Made by a program: the position numbers and the translations under genes. Source: a virus. Taken from it: DNA of 56,821 nucleotides. A model generated the notes under the pieces. That model had not been told where the DNA came from and made no database searches. It saw nothing but the letters and a program-made list of their open reading frames with translations. Positions within the stretch are counted from its first letter, which is position 1, and the number at the start of each line of letters is the position of its first letter. Below, piece by piece: positions 1 through 7,476 of the stretch. Location of the stretch: IMG/VR virus record IMGVR_UViG_3300050821_010778, positions 1 through 56,821 of that record. The stretch is one strand, 5' to 3'.

Positions 1-108
1 CCGGTTGCCGAGGAGGCGCCGCCGTACCCGGTTGCCGAGGAGGCGCCGCCGTACCCGGTTGCCGAGGAGGCGCCGCCGTACCCGGTTGCCGAGGAGGCGC
101 CGCGGGGC
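1..108. repeat. 27-bp tandem repeat at the window edge
   Basis: Three identical 27-bp units (1-27, 28-54, 55-81) are followed by a fourth with an altered end (82-108) and an 8-bp scrap at 109-116. Because 27 is divisible by three, the array stays in frame in the minus-strand gene and encodes a nine-residue repeat (GASSATGYG). The window starts exactly within the array, which suggests an assembly break in the repeat. There are no spacers, so it is not a CRISPR. Confidence 0.95.
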
Positions 109-569
109 CCGGTTGCATGCTCGCCTTCCGGCGTCGCCGCGGCGATGCGAGATTGCACGAGCCGCAGCATCGCCTCGGTCATCGCGGGCGCAATCATTTG
201 CATCGCCCCAGCTAAGGGTCCAAAGTAAAGGACCCGGCACCGAGGAACCTTGATTTTTTGCGCGTCAATGACGACGGCCTCGGAGCGAAGCGCGCCGCAG
301 ACATACCATCGAGCCTCCTGGCTTGCCGGACCTGCGAGAACACCCCAGTCACCTATGCCGTCGGCCAGGCCATGCAGCCCACCACCGCAGACCAGCGCAG
401 GGTTCCAGTCCGGCGCCTCGACCAGTGCTCCAATTTCGCTCGGCCACTGGAAACCGTTCGCTTGGGCCGAGGAACTGCGCCCATCCGCGCCGGTCGACTT
501 TAGGAACAGAAAGTCGTGCTCGAAGGGGGGCTGCGGCGGTTTCTCGGCCTTTTCCTTCGCTTTGGTCAC
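1..569 (-). CDS. Repeat-tailed phage protein, DUF7666-like (partial, runs off window)
   Basis: Begins at a GTG (569) that overlaps the TGA of the upstream HNH gene by 4 bases. About 189 residues are visible: an N-terminal globular part with the landmarks FLFLKSTGADG, GFQWPSEIGALVEAPDWNP and GGGLHGL, then a link (about 125-150), then perfect GASSATGYG nonapeptides up to the edge. From memory, an N-terminal domain of this kind followed by Gly/Ser/Ala/Thr repeats matches phage proteins annotated DUF7666; function unknown. Last visible gene of the leftward early operon; C terminus missing. The coding strand is chosen because the plus-strand alternative (PVAEEAPPY repeats) has no start in the window and the minus frame continues into a plausible folded domain. 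Confidence 0.75.
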   Translation of the reverse strand, partial: MTKAKEKAEKPPQPPFEHDFLFLKSTGADGRSSSAQANGFQWPSEIGALVEAPDWNPALVCGGGLHGLADGIGDWGVLAGPASQEARWYVCGALRSEAVVIDAQKIKVPRCRVLYFGPLAGAMQMIAPAMTEAMLRLVQSRIAAATPEGEHATGPRGASSATGYGGASSATGYGGASSATGYGGASSAT

Positions 570-1060
570 GACGGAACCTCCGCCGCAGCCAGCCGCTTCC
601 ACTGCTCCACGACCTGGGCCGGAGAGCCGAAGACGACGGCCGCGGTGATGCGGCGGTTGTGGATCGCAGCGGCCACCCTCGCCAGGTCGATCTGGTGCCG
701 GAGCTCGAAGGTGCGCCTGCCTATCCGATGCAACTCCTGGTGGTGGCCTTCCGCGCCCGCGCCGAGCTCCGGGGGACAGAGCGGGACCGTGGCCTCGGCC
801 TTTCCGCCGGCGCCCCTGGACCTCACGTGGTGGGGGTGCGAGGGGGGCGCCTTGCCGCACACGCAGCACGGAAGCTGGCGCACCGCGTCGGCGGCCAGGC
901 CGAACTGCTCTTCGGCGAGTCGGGCCTTGCGCTCCCGGTTGATCGAGCGGAGCGGTGTTGTCCGCCGTGGCGGGGCGCCAGCCTCGAGCCTGCAGGTCGC
1001 CTTGAGCGGCGTGCGGCGGCGCAGCGGGGCGCCGCGGCGGAGCTGGGAGTGGCGGATCAT
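566..1060 (-). CDS. HNH-type nuclease-like protein, DUF968/NinG-like
   Basis: 164 residues. The start ATG overlaps the upstream ATPase stop (ATGA). The N-terminal third is Arg-rich; a zinc/HNH core follows at about 65-130: CCVCGKAPPSHPHHVRSRG, then LCPPE and HHQELHRIG. The Cys pair and clustered His residues fit the HNH or DUF968 proteins that phages often carry in recombination operons beside an annealing protein. Likely a structure- or strand-specific endonuclease acting with the Rad52-like protein and the SbcC-like ATPase upstream. Exact family is inferred from motifs only. Confidence 0.75.
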   Translation of the reverse strand: MIRHSQLRRGAPLRRRTPLKATCRLEAGAPPRRTTPLRSINRERKARLAEEQFGLAADAVRQLPCCVCGKAPPSHPHHVRSRGAGGKAEATVPLCPPELGAGAEGHHQELHRIGRRTFELRHQIDLARVAAAIHNRRITAAVVFGSPAQVVEQWKRLAAAEVPS

Positions 1061-2565
1061 GGCGCAGCCGCCGGAGCTTCGTCGGTGACGCCAAGCAACT
1101 CGCCTGCGTTGCCGGCGTCGATGTGCTGCACTTCCAAGTCGCCCGCTGTGGGCTCCTCAGCTACGAGGTATACGCCCTCGGCTGAGGCGACCTCGGCGAG
1201 TTCCTTTCGGTGCATGAAGTCCAAGGCGCCCCAAAACTCGGGCGCTAGGGCGGCGACCACCGGGAGAGCCGCGTCGCGATAGGCAGTGATCGCAATACGG
1301 CATGCGGTGCGCACCTGCTCGCCGAAGGAAAGCGCCTCGAAGTCCCGCACCTCGCCGGTCGAAAGGATCACGGCCAGCGAGCCATCCTCGACCGTGATGC
1401 CTTCGAGGTCACGCTCGGACAGCAGGCGGGCAATTTCCGTTGAGACGCCGGCGGCGATCTCGCGGAAATCCTTGCCGGTCGATCTTGCGGCCTCCCGGTC
1501 GCGCTGCGCCGCCTGCAACTCCATCCGCGCGCTCGCGGCATTCTCCATTGAACGCGCGGCTTCGTGCTGCACGCGAAGCTCGGCCAGCGCCGCTTCGGCA
1601 GCCTGCACCTCTTCGCCGGTGGGACCGGCAACTGGACGCGCCAGCACCTCCTGGCCGCGGTTCCACTGCTCGAGGTCACGTTGTGCCGCATCACGCTTGG
1701 CTTGGCGCACGGCAGCCTCGCCTCGTGCAGCGGCAAGTTGCCGCTCGAGATCCTCGACGAGCTCCTTTGCCTCAAGGAGTTGCCAGTCGAGGTCGTCGAG
1801 ATCAGGGCGAACGCCGAGAGTCTCGCGGATCTCGCACTGCCGCGAAAGAAGCGCTTCGCGAGCAGTGGCCTCGATCCGCATCCGGCTCAGGCTTTCGACG
1901 GCCTGATCGATCATGGCCGTCAGTTCCTCCGAGGAGGCTGCGATATCCACGCCCGAGCAGTCGCCGACGCTCTCGACGCGCGCACGGAGCACGCTCAAGG
2001 CTCCGTCCTTTTCGGTCGCCACCTTCTCCCGCTCAAGGCCGCAACCATTGGCGACTTCCCGTACCGTCTCGGCCAGATCAAGGAGCGACAAGCGTTCCCA
2101 GTCGGGTTGCCTGCCCTGTACTGCCGCCGCAACCGTGGTGTCGCCGCGACAGAGCGATAGGAGCGTCGGCTCGTCCACGGCCAAGGGGCGGAAAGAGAGC
2201 AGCGCTTCGAGGCGCGCTTTGTTGCGGGCGATCGGCGTCGCGAAGCGCGGTCGCACCAGGTCCGCAAACCGGCCGCTGTCCGCGAGCTCGATCGCCGGCG
2301 TCCCCTCGGAGGTGACCGAGCGACCGACGGACAGCAAGACTCCAGGCCCTTGTACCCAGCCAGACCGGGCGCCGTCACGGATGGCGAGCGGCAGCTTCCT
2401 TGCGAGTTCCGGTCCGGCAATGGCGGCGACTGCCGCGTTGATCGAGGTCGTCTTCCCGGCGCCGTTACGGCCGGTGAAGAGAGTGAGGCCCGGCCGGAGC
2501 TCGAAACGGTGCTCGAAAATGCCGCGCAAGTCTTTTATGCGGAATGGCAGCGCAGTCTTGGCCAT
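1057..2565 (-). CDS. SbcC/RecF-like AAA ATPase
   Basis: 502 residues. Walker A is GRNGAGKTT at residues 32-40, close to the N terminus after an FRIKDLRGI beta-hairpin as in RecF/SbcC/SMC heads. A charged, Arg/Glu-rich coiled-coil spans roughly 170-370. The ABC signature appears as LSFGEQV near 415, followed by a hydrophobic Walker-B-like strand (ALPVVAALAP). The typical DEP of Walker B is not obvious, so catalysis may be weak or the motif divergent. It is much shorter than SbcC (about 1000), as usual for phage versions. Sits between the annealing protein and an HNH protein, suggesting a DNA-end processing or recombination role. Confidence 0.85.
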   Translation of the reverse strand: MAKTALPFRIKDLRGIFEHRFELRPGLTLFTGRNGAGKTTSINAAVAAIAGPELARKLPLAIRDGARSGWVQGPGVLLSVGRSVTSEGTPAIELADSGRFADLVRPRFATPIARNKARLEALLSFRPLAVDEPTLLSLCRGDTTVAAAVQGRQPDWERLSLLDLAETVREVANGCGLEREKVATEKDGALSVLRARVESVGDCSGVDIAASSEELTAMIDQAVESLSRMRIEATAREALLSRQCEIRETLGVRPDLDDLDWQLLEAKELVEDLERQLAAARGEAAVRQAKRDAAQRDLEQWNRGQEVLARPVAGPTGEEVQAAEAALAELRVQHEAARSMENAASARMELQAAQRDREAARSTGKDFREIAAGVSTEIARLLSERDLEGITVEDGSLAVILSTGEVRDFEALSFGEQVRTACRIAITAYRDAALPVVAALAPEFWGALDFMHRKELAEVASAEGVYLVAEEPTAGDLEVQHIDAGNAGELLGVTDEAPAAAP

Positions 2566-2574
2566 TGATCGCCC

Positions 2575-3417
2575 CTAGGCGGCCTGCGCCGCGATTTTGC
2601 CTTCACGGATGTGGGCGAGCAGTCGCTCGTACATCTCGGCTGAGAGCTGCGAGGGGCGTTCGCAGCCGAACGTGAGCTTGCAGTAGGCGCTGACTTGGCG
2701 ACGGGTGATTCGCCGCTCCCCGATCAACTCCTCCAGAGTGCCGAGCGTATTGCTCGCACCGGGCGACGGAGCAGGCGCAGGCGCAACTGCACTCGGCGCC
2801 GCAGGAGGCGCTACCGAAGTGGGGAGCGCCGGGGCGACCGCTGGCGCAGTAGTGGCGCTGGCCGCTTTCAGCCTGAAGTCTTGCGCCCAGGTAACGCCGT
2901 TACGACGGGCCTGGGCCAGCAAGAGGTCCATCGGCTCGCACTCCCAGGACACGAAGGATGGCCTCTTGGCCCCCTGGCGGATCTCGGCCTTGCAAGGTAG
3001 CCACGCCTTACCGAGGTCGTAGATGAAGCGACCAACCCCCCAGTGGGTCGCGGCACGCTTCAGCGAATCCGAGTACGCTGCCTTCCAGGCGTCGCGCTCG
3101 GCGGGGATGTCGCCTGGGCCGCCGACGTCGGCGCGGTACACCCATTCACCATCGATCCGCAAACCGATACGGCACTCGACGATCTTCTTGTCGAGGTCGA
3201 GGACGGAGTACTCGTCGCGCCAGCCGTTGAGGCCGACGACCACATCGAGACGCCCCATGACATCGGAGCGGTCGATGTACCCGAGGGCTTGGGCGACGAA
3301 AGCGCTCTCGCCCGGGCGCACGTTCGACCTGGACCGCACTGCCTTGGGAAGTACCTCGAAGGGCATCGGAGCCGCGAGCTGCCCACGAATCGCGATCCAA
3401 TCCTGGGCACCGCTCAC
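2575..3417 (-). CDS. Rad52/Rad22-family single-strand annealing protein
   Basis: 280 residues with GTG start overlapping the previous stop (GTGA). The annealing core covers about 15-145: YSVLDLDKKIVECRIGLRI, EWVYRADVGG, and AAYSDSLKRAATHWGVGRF followed by IYDLG. These are hallmark blocks of the Rad52/Rad22 (Sak-like) phage annealing proteins. A Pro/Ala-rich linker (about 185-225) leads to a small C-terminal domain with ITRRQVSAYCKLTFG. It would anneal complementary single strands in recombination-dependent phage replication, with the neighbouring ATPase and nuclease. Confidence 0.9.
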   Translation of the reverse strand: MSGAQDWIAIRGQLAAPMPFEVLPKAVRSRSNVRPGESAFVAQALGYIDRSDVMGRLDVVVGLNGWRDEYSVLDLDKKIVECRIGLRIDGEWVYRADVGGPGDIPAERDAWKAAYSDSLKRAATHWGVGRFIYDLGKAWLPCKAEIRQGAKRPSFVSWECEPMDLLLAQARRNGVTWAQDFRLKAASATTAPAVAPALPTSVAPPAAPSAVAPAPAPSPGASNTLGTLEELIGERRITRRQVSAYCKLTFGCERPSQLSAEMYERLLAHIREGKIAAQAA

Positions 3418-4133
3418 TGACCACCTCGCGGCATCTTCGCCAGATATGCATGGAGTTGTACCCGCAACTCGGCGGGGTTGGCGACGAAGCCCGGCACCGA
3501 AACGCGCTCGGAGTCCAGGTAATAGCAGAGGTCAGCAATGTCGCAGAGAAGACTGCGAAGCTCGGCGCGCTGATCCTCAACCGAGAGTTCGCGCGATGCG
3601 ATTTCTGCGTCGCCGAGTTGTGCCGACCGCGCCAACGTTGCCTTCGCCTGCGCGGGGTCCGCGAGGCACGGCCGGACGATCTGAATCAGCGCCCCGACTC
3701 CGCGTCCCTCGATCGCTGCCTCCGCCTCCTCAAGCCCGCGGCCATCGAGGGGCGGCACGCGCCCAAGGACCCGGCGAGGACCGAAGCGCTCGGCCGTCTC
3801 GAGCGCGGCGGTCATCACCGCGCCGAGGTCGCCGACAACCAACTCGTCGTCTTCCGACGCAGGTCGAAGCCCGTTCACCCGTGGCGCGCACCGCGAGAGG
3901 AGCGTGGCCGCTTCGTCGTCGCCATCGGCGATCAGGAGCAAGGTCGTGAGATACCCCACCCTTGCCGCGGTCGCCTGGCGGCTGGTGTCGAGCGCCGGAG
4001 GCAGCCTGAGCGGCACGAGGCCTCGGAGCGTTTCCATCGCCAGCGCGAGGCCCGGGGCCAAGGCCGCCAGAAAAGCCTCCGCCTGTCTTGACCGAATCGC
4101 CGTCTCTGGTACTCTTTCTTGCAGGTCCGGCAT
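3414..4133 (-). CDS. Hypothetical protein, early operon
   Basis: 239 residues, not recognised. Start ATG at 4133 has a strong AGGAGG eight bases upstream. Mostly helical and acidic, with Leu/Ala-rich segments and no cysteine pair or nucleotide motif. The stop overlaps the start of the Rad52-like gene by 4 bases, so the two are probably co-translated; a role in the recombination or early module is inferred from position only. Confidence 0.75.
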   Translation of the reverse strand: MPDLQERVPETAIRSRQAEAFLAALAPGLALAMETLRGLVPLRLPPALDTSRQATAARVGYLTTLLLIADGDDEAATLLSRCAPRVNGLRPASEDDELVVGDLGAVMTAALETAERFGPRRVLGRVPPLDGRGLEEAEAAIEGRGVGALIQIVRPCLADPAQAKATLARSAQLGDAEIASRELSVEDQRAELRSLLCDIADLCYYLDSERVSVPGFVANPAELRVQLHAYLAKMPRGGQ

Positions 4134-4192
4134 GGGGCACCTCCTTGTCGGATGGCCCGTTCGGGGTAGGTCCCGAGCGGGCCGCGTTGCTT

Positions 4193-4453
4193 TTAGGCGC
4201 CGGCCTCCGCTTCGGGAGCCCAGCCCACTGCCTCTAGCAGCTGCTCACTGACCGCCTGCGATTGTTCCGCCGCCGGCGTCGCCCTCTTCTTGTCCAGAAC
4301 CTCGACCAGCGCCTCAACGGCCCGGCCGAGCACCTCGTCAGGCGAGCCGATCCAGTCCTGGTGCTCTGGTGCGCGGCTCGACGACTTGATGCTCAGGTAG
4401 GCGGTCCCGTCGTCGCGGAGGCGCAGGTAGAGCGAGAGACCGGGGCGGCTCAT
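4193..4453 (-). CDS. Small hypothetical protein, early operon
   Basis: 86 residues starting MSRPGLSLYLRLRDDGTAYL. The ATG at 4453 is chosen over an upstream in-frame start because GGAGG sits 6 bases before it and the preceding gene stops there with an ATGA overlap. Beta-hairpin N terminus followed by acidic helices and an Ala/Glu tail. No family recognised. Confidence 0.75.
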   Translation of the reverse strand: MSRPGLSLYLRLRDDGTAYLSIKSSSRAPEHQDWIGSPDEVLGRAVEALVEVLDKKRATPAAEQSQAVSEQLLEAVGWAPEAEAGA

Positions 4454-4584
4454 TGCGACCTCCGTGGCACCCAGGACCGGCAGTCTGGGCACCATGGCAT
4501 CTCAAGCTCGAGGTTCTCGCGGCGTGCGCGCGAATGCGGGCAGCCGAAGAGCGAGCTGACGAGGCGGTGCAGGAGGTACATCAT
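4450..4584 (-). CDS. Micro-protein with zinc-ribbon-like cysteines
   Basis: 44 residues beginning MMYLLHRLVSSLFGCPHSRA. Two Cys/His clusters (CPH at 15-17 and CPDC at 32-35) suggest a single zinc knuckle. Its start overlaps the stop of the gene before it and its stop overlaps the start of the gene after it (ATGA), so it fits exactly into the coupled operon. Similar 40-60 residue Cys proteins are common in phage early regions; function unknown. Confidence 0.7.
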   Translation of the reverse strand: MMYLLHRLVSSLFGCPHSRARRENLELEMPWCPDCRSWVPRRSQ

Positions 4585-4832
4585 GGCTGCGTTTCCTGAG
4601 CAAACCGGATGGCGTTACGCCTCCCGGCCAGTCGCTCGGCCGCGGCGCGGGACAGGTCACGTGCTTCGAAGGCGCGGTCCTTCTCTCCAGGCCACAGCTC
4701 GCGCGGCCGGCTGTCCTGCCGCATCGCTTCCCAGCGCTGTCTGCCGAGGCTGGCGAATGTCACCCTGATCACGCAGTAGCTACGAGAGGGCCGAGGGGCG
4801 AATACGCGCGGCACTTGGCTCATGCCGGTCAT
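4581..4832 (-). CDS. Small basic hypothetical protein
   Basis: 83 residues, Arg-rich (MTGMSQVPRVFAPRPSRSYC at the N terminus). ATG overlaps the previous stop (ATGA) and the stop overlaps the following micro-gene. No domain recognised. Retained as real because of the precise coupling on both sides. Confidence 0.65.
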   Translation of the reverse strand: MTGMSQVPRVFAPRPSRSYCVIRVTFASLGRQRWEAMRQDSRPRELWPGEKDRAFEARDLSRAAAERLAGRRNAIRFAQETQP

Positions 4833-5128
4833 GCCGTCTCCCCCTTGATCAGCCCGGCCTTGTCCAGGGCAGCGCCGAAGCGCTGGATGACGGCGCCGAG
4901 CTCCTTGCGGAGGCGTGGGTTCTCGATGGCCGTCTCCAGCTCACGGAGGAGAGGAAGGGCGCCCTGGCAGGCGGAGGCGAGGTCGCCGGCCGCGTCCACT
5001 CTCGCGAGCTCGCGCAGGGTCCTGAGGTGAAGCGCTGCCTCTACCGTGAAGCGCTCTCTCTGGACTTCGGCGAGCATCTCGACCGCGAAGTTCAGGGCGT
5101 CTCTCTGCGCCTGGGTTAGGGTCGCCAT
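4829..5128 (-). CDS. Small helical hypothetical protein
   Basis: 99 residues starting MATLTQAQRDALNFAVEMLA. The open frame extends further upstream, but that part overlaps a convincing secreted-protein gene, so the internal ATG at 5128 is chosen. Predominantly helical, alternating Glu/Arg with Leu/Ala, without cysteines apart from one. Coupled to the next gene by a 4-base overlap. Confidence 0.7.
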   Translation of the reverse strand: MATLTQAQRDALNFAVEMLAEVQRERFTVEAALHLRTLRELARVDAAGDLASACQGALPLLRELETAIENPRLRKELGAVIQRFGAALDKAGLIKGETA

Positions 5129-5159
5129 CGGAGCGTCTTTCCAGTCGTCGGTCGCCGGC

Positions 5160-5399
5160 CTAGTTGCGCTGCGGCCCGCAGGTGTCGTAGCACTGGCGCA
5201 GGCACGGCGGCACCAGCCGCGTGCAGGCGTTGAAGCAGGCAAAGATGCCGAAGCAGGCGAACTCGCACAGGTTCTCCTGCGCCCAGCAGAACGACTCACA
5301 CTCGCCGGAATCGCACGCCGAGTCGGTGCGGGGCTGCGACGCGCCAACGACGAGCGTGCACGTCAGGAGAACGAGCAGCCATGCGGTCAATCTCTTCAT
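5160..5399 (-). CDS. Secreted cysteine-rich small protein
   Basis: 79 residues. An N-terminal Sec signal peptide (MKRLTAWLLVLLTCTLVVGA) is followed by about 57 residues with ten cysteines, many in CX3C spacing (CEFAC, CLRQC, CYDTC). This predicts a compact disulfide-bonded or metal-binding exported peptide. It is an unusual cargo for an early phage operon and looks like a moron that acts in or outside the envelope. GAGG-like sequence precedes the ATG. Family not recognised. Confidence 0.75.
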   Translation of the reverse strand: MKRLTAWLLVLLTCTLVVGASQPRTDSACDSGECESFCWAQENLCEFACFGIFACFNACTRLVPPCLRQCYDTCGPQRN

Positions 5400-5411
5400 C
5401 GGCTTACCTCC

Positions 5412-5621
5412 TTAGTTGGTTCGGCATGTGGCGGTCACGTGAACCCGCCCCTGCGGCGCGACTTTCTCCGCCCGGCGCCTCAACACCCGCGCATGGCGCT
5501 CGGCGCTCGGCCCGCGGGAGCGGTAGCCCGTGGGCGACTCTGTCGTGTTGGCGGATTTCATCCGGGCCAGCCCGAGCGGACCGGTCTTGCCCTTGAATGC
5601 CTTTCCTGACGGACCCGACAT
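5412..5621 (-). CDS. Small basic hypothetical protein downstream of HTH gene
   Basis: 69 residues, MSGPSGKAFKGKTGPLGLAR at the start, rich in Arg and Lys. The ATG overlaps the HTH gene stop by one base (TGATG), so the two are coupled. The longer upstream frame is rejected as it duplicates the HTH gene. Possibly nucleic-acid binding by charge; otherwise unknown. Confidence 0.65.
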   Translation of the reverse strand: MSGPSGKAFKGKTGPLGLARMKSANTTESPTGYRSRGPSAERHARVLRRRAEKVAPQGRVHVTATCRTN

Positions 5622-5911
5622 CACGCTGCGTCCTTTCCGCCGCCGGCCTGGGCATGCCCCTGCCGGCCGCCGACCCAGGACCAGATCTCCTCGGCCGGCA
5701 CCCCAAAGATCGGGGCGAGAGCCTGCGCCTTCGACTCCGTCATCGGCCGGGAGCCGCCCTCCGTTCGGGACCACTCGGAGCGGTCGATACCAGACAGCCT
5801 GGCTATCTCGTCGAGGGTCAGGCCGCGGGCCTGGCGCTCGATCCGGAGCTTGCCCAGGCGGCCGACCAGCGCTTCCTGGGTGGCCTTTGAGAGGAGGTTG
5901 GTGGCTTCCAT
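5621..5911 (-). CDS. HTH (Xre/Cro-type) regulator heading the early operon
   Basis: 96 residues. A lambda-repressor-type helix-turn-helix spans about 20-78: LRIERQARGLTLDEIARLSG then RSEWSRTEGGSRPMTESKAQ. First gene of the leftward early operon and divergent from another HTH gene, which is the usual cro position. A consensus sigma-70 promoter lies immediately upstream, with a -10 ending only 8 bases before the ATG, so the mRNA is probably leaderless; no Shine-Dalgarno is present. An operator overlaps the -35. Confidence 0.85.
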   Translation of the reverse strand: MEATNLLSKATQEALVGRLGKLRIERQARGLTLDEIARLSGIDRSEWSRTEGGSRPMTESKAQALAPIFGVPAEEIWSWVGGRQGHAQAGGGKDAA

Positions 5912-5919
5912 GGCTGAGA

Positions 5920-5948
5920 GTTATATACCGACTCGCAGAACATGTCAA
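5920..5948 (-). promoter_or_regulatory. Early leftward promoter
   Basis: On the minus strand, TTGACA (5948-5943) and TATAAC (5925-5920) are separated by exactly 17 bases. The predicted transcription start falls at about 5913, one or two bases before the ATG at 5911. Confidence 0.85.
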
Positions 5949-5960
5949 CACCCGTGGTGA
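5945..5960. promoter_or_regulatory. Operator, copy 1 (overlaps early -35)
   Basis: TCAACACCCGTGGTGA differs at two positions from the perfect palindrome at 5996-6011. It overlaps the TTGACA box, so a bound repressor would block the leftward promoter. Confidence 0.7.
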
Positions 5961-5995
5961 AATAAACCTCGACCCCGAGGCGCGCCCACTCACTG

Positions 5996-6011
5996 TCACC
6001 ACGCGTGGTGA
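5996..6011. promoter_or_regulatory. Operator, copy 2 (perfect palindrome)
   Basis: TCACCACGCGTGGTGA is a perfect 16-base palindrome, 51 bases (about five helical turns) from copy 1 and just upstream of the rightward HTH gene. The natural reading is a dimeric phage repressor/Cro binding site allowing autoregulation. Confidence 0.75.
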
Positions 6012-6026
6012 TAGACTCCGCCGCCT

Positions 6027-6395
6027 ATGACCTACCCGGGCGAGGTCGCCGCGCGTAGATTGGCTGCGGCGCTTCGTGCCGCGATCGAGTCAGCTGACGT
6101 ATCGATGAGGGAGGTGGACAGGCGCATCGGATGGGCGCCTAACTACACCTCTCAACTGCTGAGGGGCACCGTTGACCTCAAGTTATGGCAGCTCCTCGGC
6201 ATTCTCGAGGTGATCGGGAGGAAGCCAGAGGAGTTCTTCGCAGCGTTTTACCAACTCGCGCGGGGCGGCGACCGGATCGATGAGGACCGCGTGGTGAGGG
6301 AGTTCATGGACACTCTCGCGCCGAGCATCCGCGAGATGGTCGACCGACAGGTCGACCATCGGCTCAATGAAGGGCGGAGGCCGAAGAAGAGCTAG
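6027..6395 (+). CDS. HTH phage repressor-like protein
   Basis: 122 residues. The helix-turn-helix covers about 25-68 (MREVDRRIGWAPNYTSQLLR then DLKLWQLLGILEVIG), followed by a helical C-terminal part that could dimerise; no peptidase S24 domain, so not a classical LexA-cleavable CI. Divergent from the Cro-like gene across two palindromic operators. The ATG lies close to a weak TAGACT -10 and lacks an obvious ribosome site, so this message too may be leaderless. Its stop overlaps the stop of the convergent TPR gene within AGCTAGCT. Confidence 0.8.
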   Translation: MTYPGEVAARRLAAALRAAIESADVSMREVDRRIGWAPNYTSQLLRGTVDLKLWQLLGILEVIGRKPEEFFAAFYQLARGGDRIDEDRVVREFMDTLAPSIREMVDRQVDHRLNEGRRPKKS

Positions 6396-7447
6396 CTGGC
6401 TGCAGGGCGGGCGATCTTGCGCTCGAAGACGGCCACGACCCTTGCCAGTAGCTCGCAAGCGAGCTGCTGTTCTCTGGCAGAGCGTCGAAGAAGCCGAGCG
6501 GCCACCGACTCCCGGCCGATCCCGAGGGCGTCAAACACCGGAAGGATGGCCTGGACGACAGAGGCGATCTCGCCCCCGCGGCCCCGCGCGGCCAGGAGCT
6601 CTGCCAGCTCTAGGCCCACCTTCGCTGCCTCGTATGGCAGGCGTAGTTCCTGTGCCTCAGCAAGTGCGCACCGAAAGTGAGCCTCCGCGACCTCGTCCAG
6701 ATCCCGGCGACCATGGGCCGCGCAGACTTGGGCCTTCAGCCAGCACCGCCTGAAAAGGAGCAGTTGATCACCGGCGACCTCGTAGAGCTCGGTGGTCCTT
6801 GCGAGCGCGGCCAGCGCCTCCGAGTGTCGGCCGAGCGCTGCAAGGAAGACGATGCCGTTATGTCGGCAGAGGAGGGCAAGCCGAGAACTGACGCCTCTGG
6901 CCAGGTGCGCCGCGCGGGTGACAAGGCGCAGCGCCTCTAACGGCTTGCCTGCCTCGTTCGTGGCGATCGCAAGTTGGACCAGGGCCTGAGCCAGGGCGTC
7001 GTCATCGCCCGAGGCGGCGTGGATTTCACACGCCAACAGGAGAAACTGGCTGGCCTCCTCGAAGCAACTCTGGCGCGTTCGCAGCGACGCCTGGAACTGC
7101 AGGAGCTGTGCTCGAAGCGCTTCGTTGCCGGTGCCCTGCCGCCAGAAGCCATCCGAGGCGCGGAATGCTTCCTCTGCCCGGCCGAAGTCGCCAGCGACCT
7201 TGAGTGCGTTGCCAAAGTGAGCCCATGCCTCGCTTCGAAGATCTGCCCAAGAAGAGGGTCTCAGCCCGTGGCAGCCATCTGCCATGGCTACCGCGAGTCT
7301 CGCGGCTTCGCACATTCCATGCGGATCGGAGAACCTGAGGCCGTAGCATTCCCGTAGCAGCGCTCGGCACCTCTTCTCTCGTCCGAGAAGGCGTCCCGCG
7401 GATGCGCGGAAGGCGAGAGGCGAGGCGGGTGGCTGAGCCTTTTGCAT
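6392..7447 (-). CDS. TPR-repeat protein, candidate peptide receptor
   Basis: 351 residues from the ATG at 7447 (an in-frame TTG at 7465 would add six). Nearly the whole chain is TPR-like helix pairs from about 60 to 320: LRSEAWAHFGNALKVAGDF, AEEAFRAS, QFLLLACEIHAASGD, ALAQALVQLAIATNEAGKP, LGRHSEALAALARTTELYE, LELAELLAARGRGG. No enzymatic or transmembrane segment and no clear HTH at the N terminus. TPR-only cytosolic proteins of this size include the RRNPP peptide receptors (Rap, PlcR, AimR); similar paralogous TPR proteins are, to my recollection, numerous in Acidobacteriota. Encoded between a small exported peptide gene and the phage repressor, which supports a regulatory role. Not a typical phage gene; probable moron. 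Confidence 0.8.
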   Translation of the reverse strand: MQKAQPPASPLAFRASAGRLLGREKRCRALLRECYGLRFSDPHGMCEAARLAVAMADGCHGLRPSSWADLRSEAWAHFGNALKVAGDFGRAEEAFRASDGFWRQGTGNEALRAQLLQFQASLRTRQSCFEEASQFLLLACEIHAASGDDDALAQALVQLAIATNEAGKPLEALRLVTRAAHLARGVSSRLALLCRHNGIVFLAALGRHSEALAALARTTELYEVAGDQLLLFRRCWLKAQVCAAHGRRDLDEVAEAHFRCALAEAQELRLPYEAAKVGLELAELLAARGRGGEIASVVQAILPVFDALGIGRESVAARLLRRSAREQQLACELLARVVAVFERKIARPAAS

Positions 7448-7476
7448 AAGCAACTGCGCTACCAATCGAGCAGATC

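Noticed and set aside
1-116. CRISPR-like array
   Set aside because: Direct tandem units without spacers; it is an in-frame coding repeat.
1-228. Plus-strand PVAEEAPPY repeat frame at the left edge
   Set aside because: No start within the window, and the minus frame continues from the repeat into a coherent folded domain coupled to the upstream gene.
323-1282. 319-codon plus-strand open frame
   Set aside because: Antisense shadow of the HNH and ATPase genes; low-complexity Arg/Pro-rich translation without domain, and the minus frames carry clear motifs.
6392-7447. Direct assignment of the TPR gene as aimR
   Set aside because: No N-terminal HTH and no recognisable AimR sequence; only architecture is comparable, so the link is left as a hypothesis.
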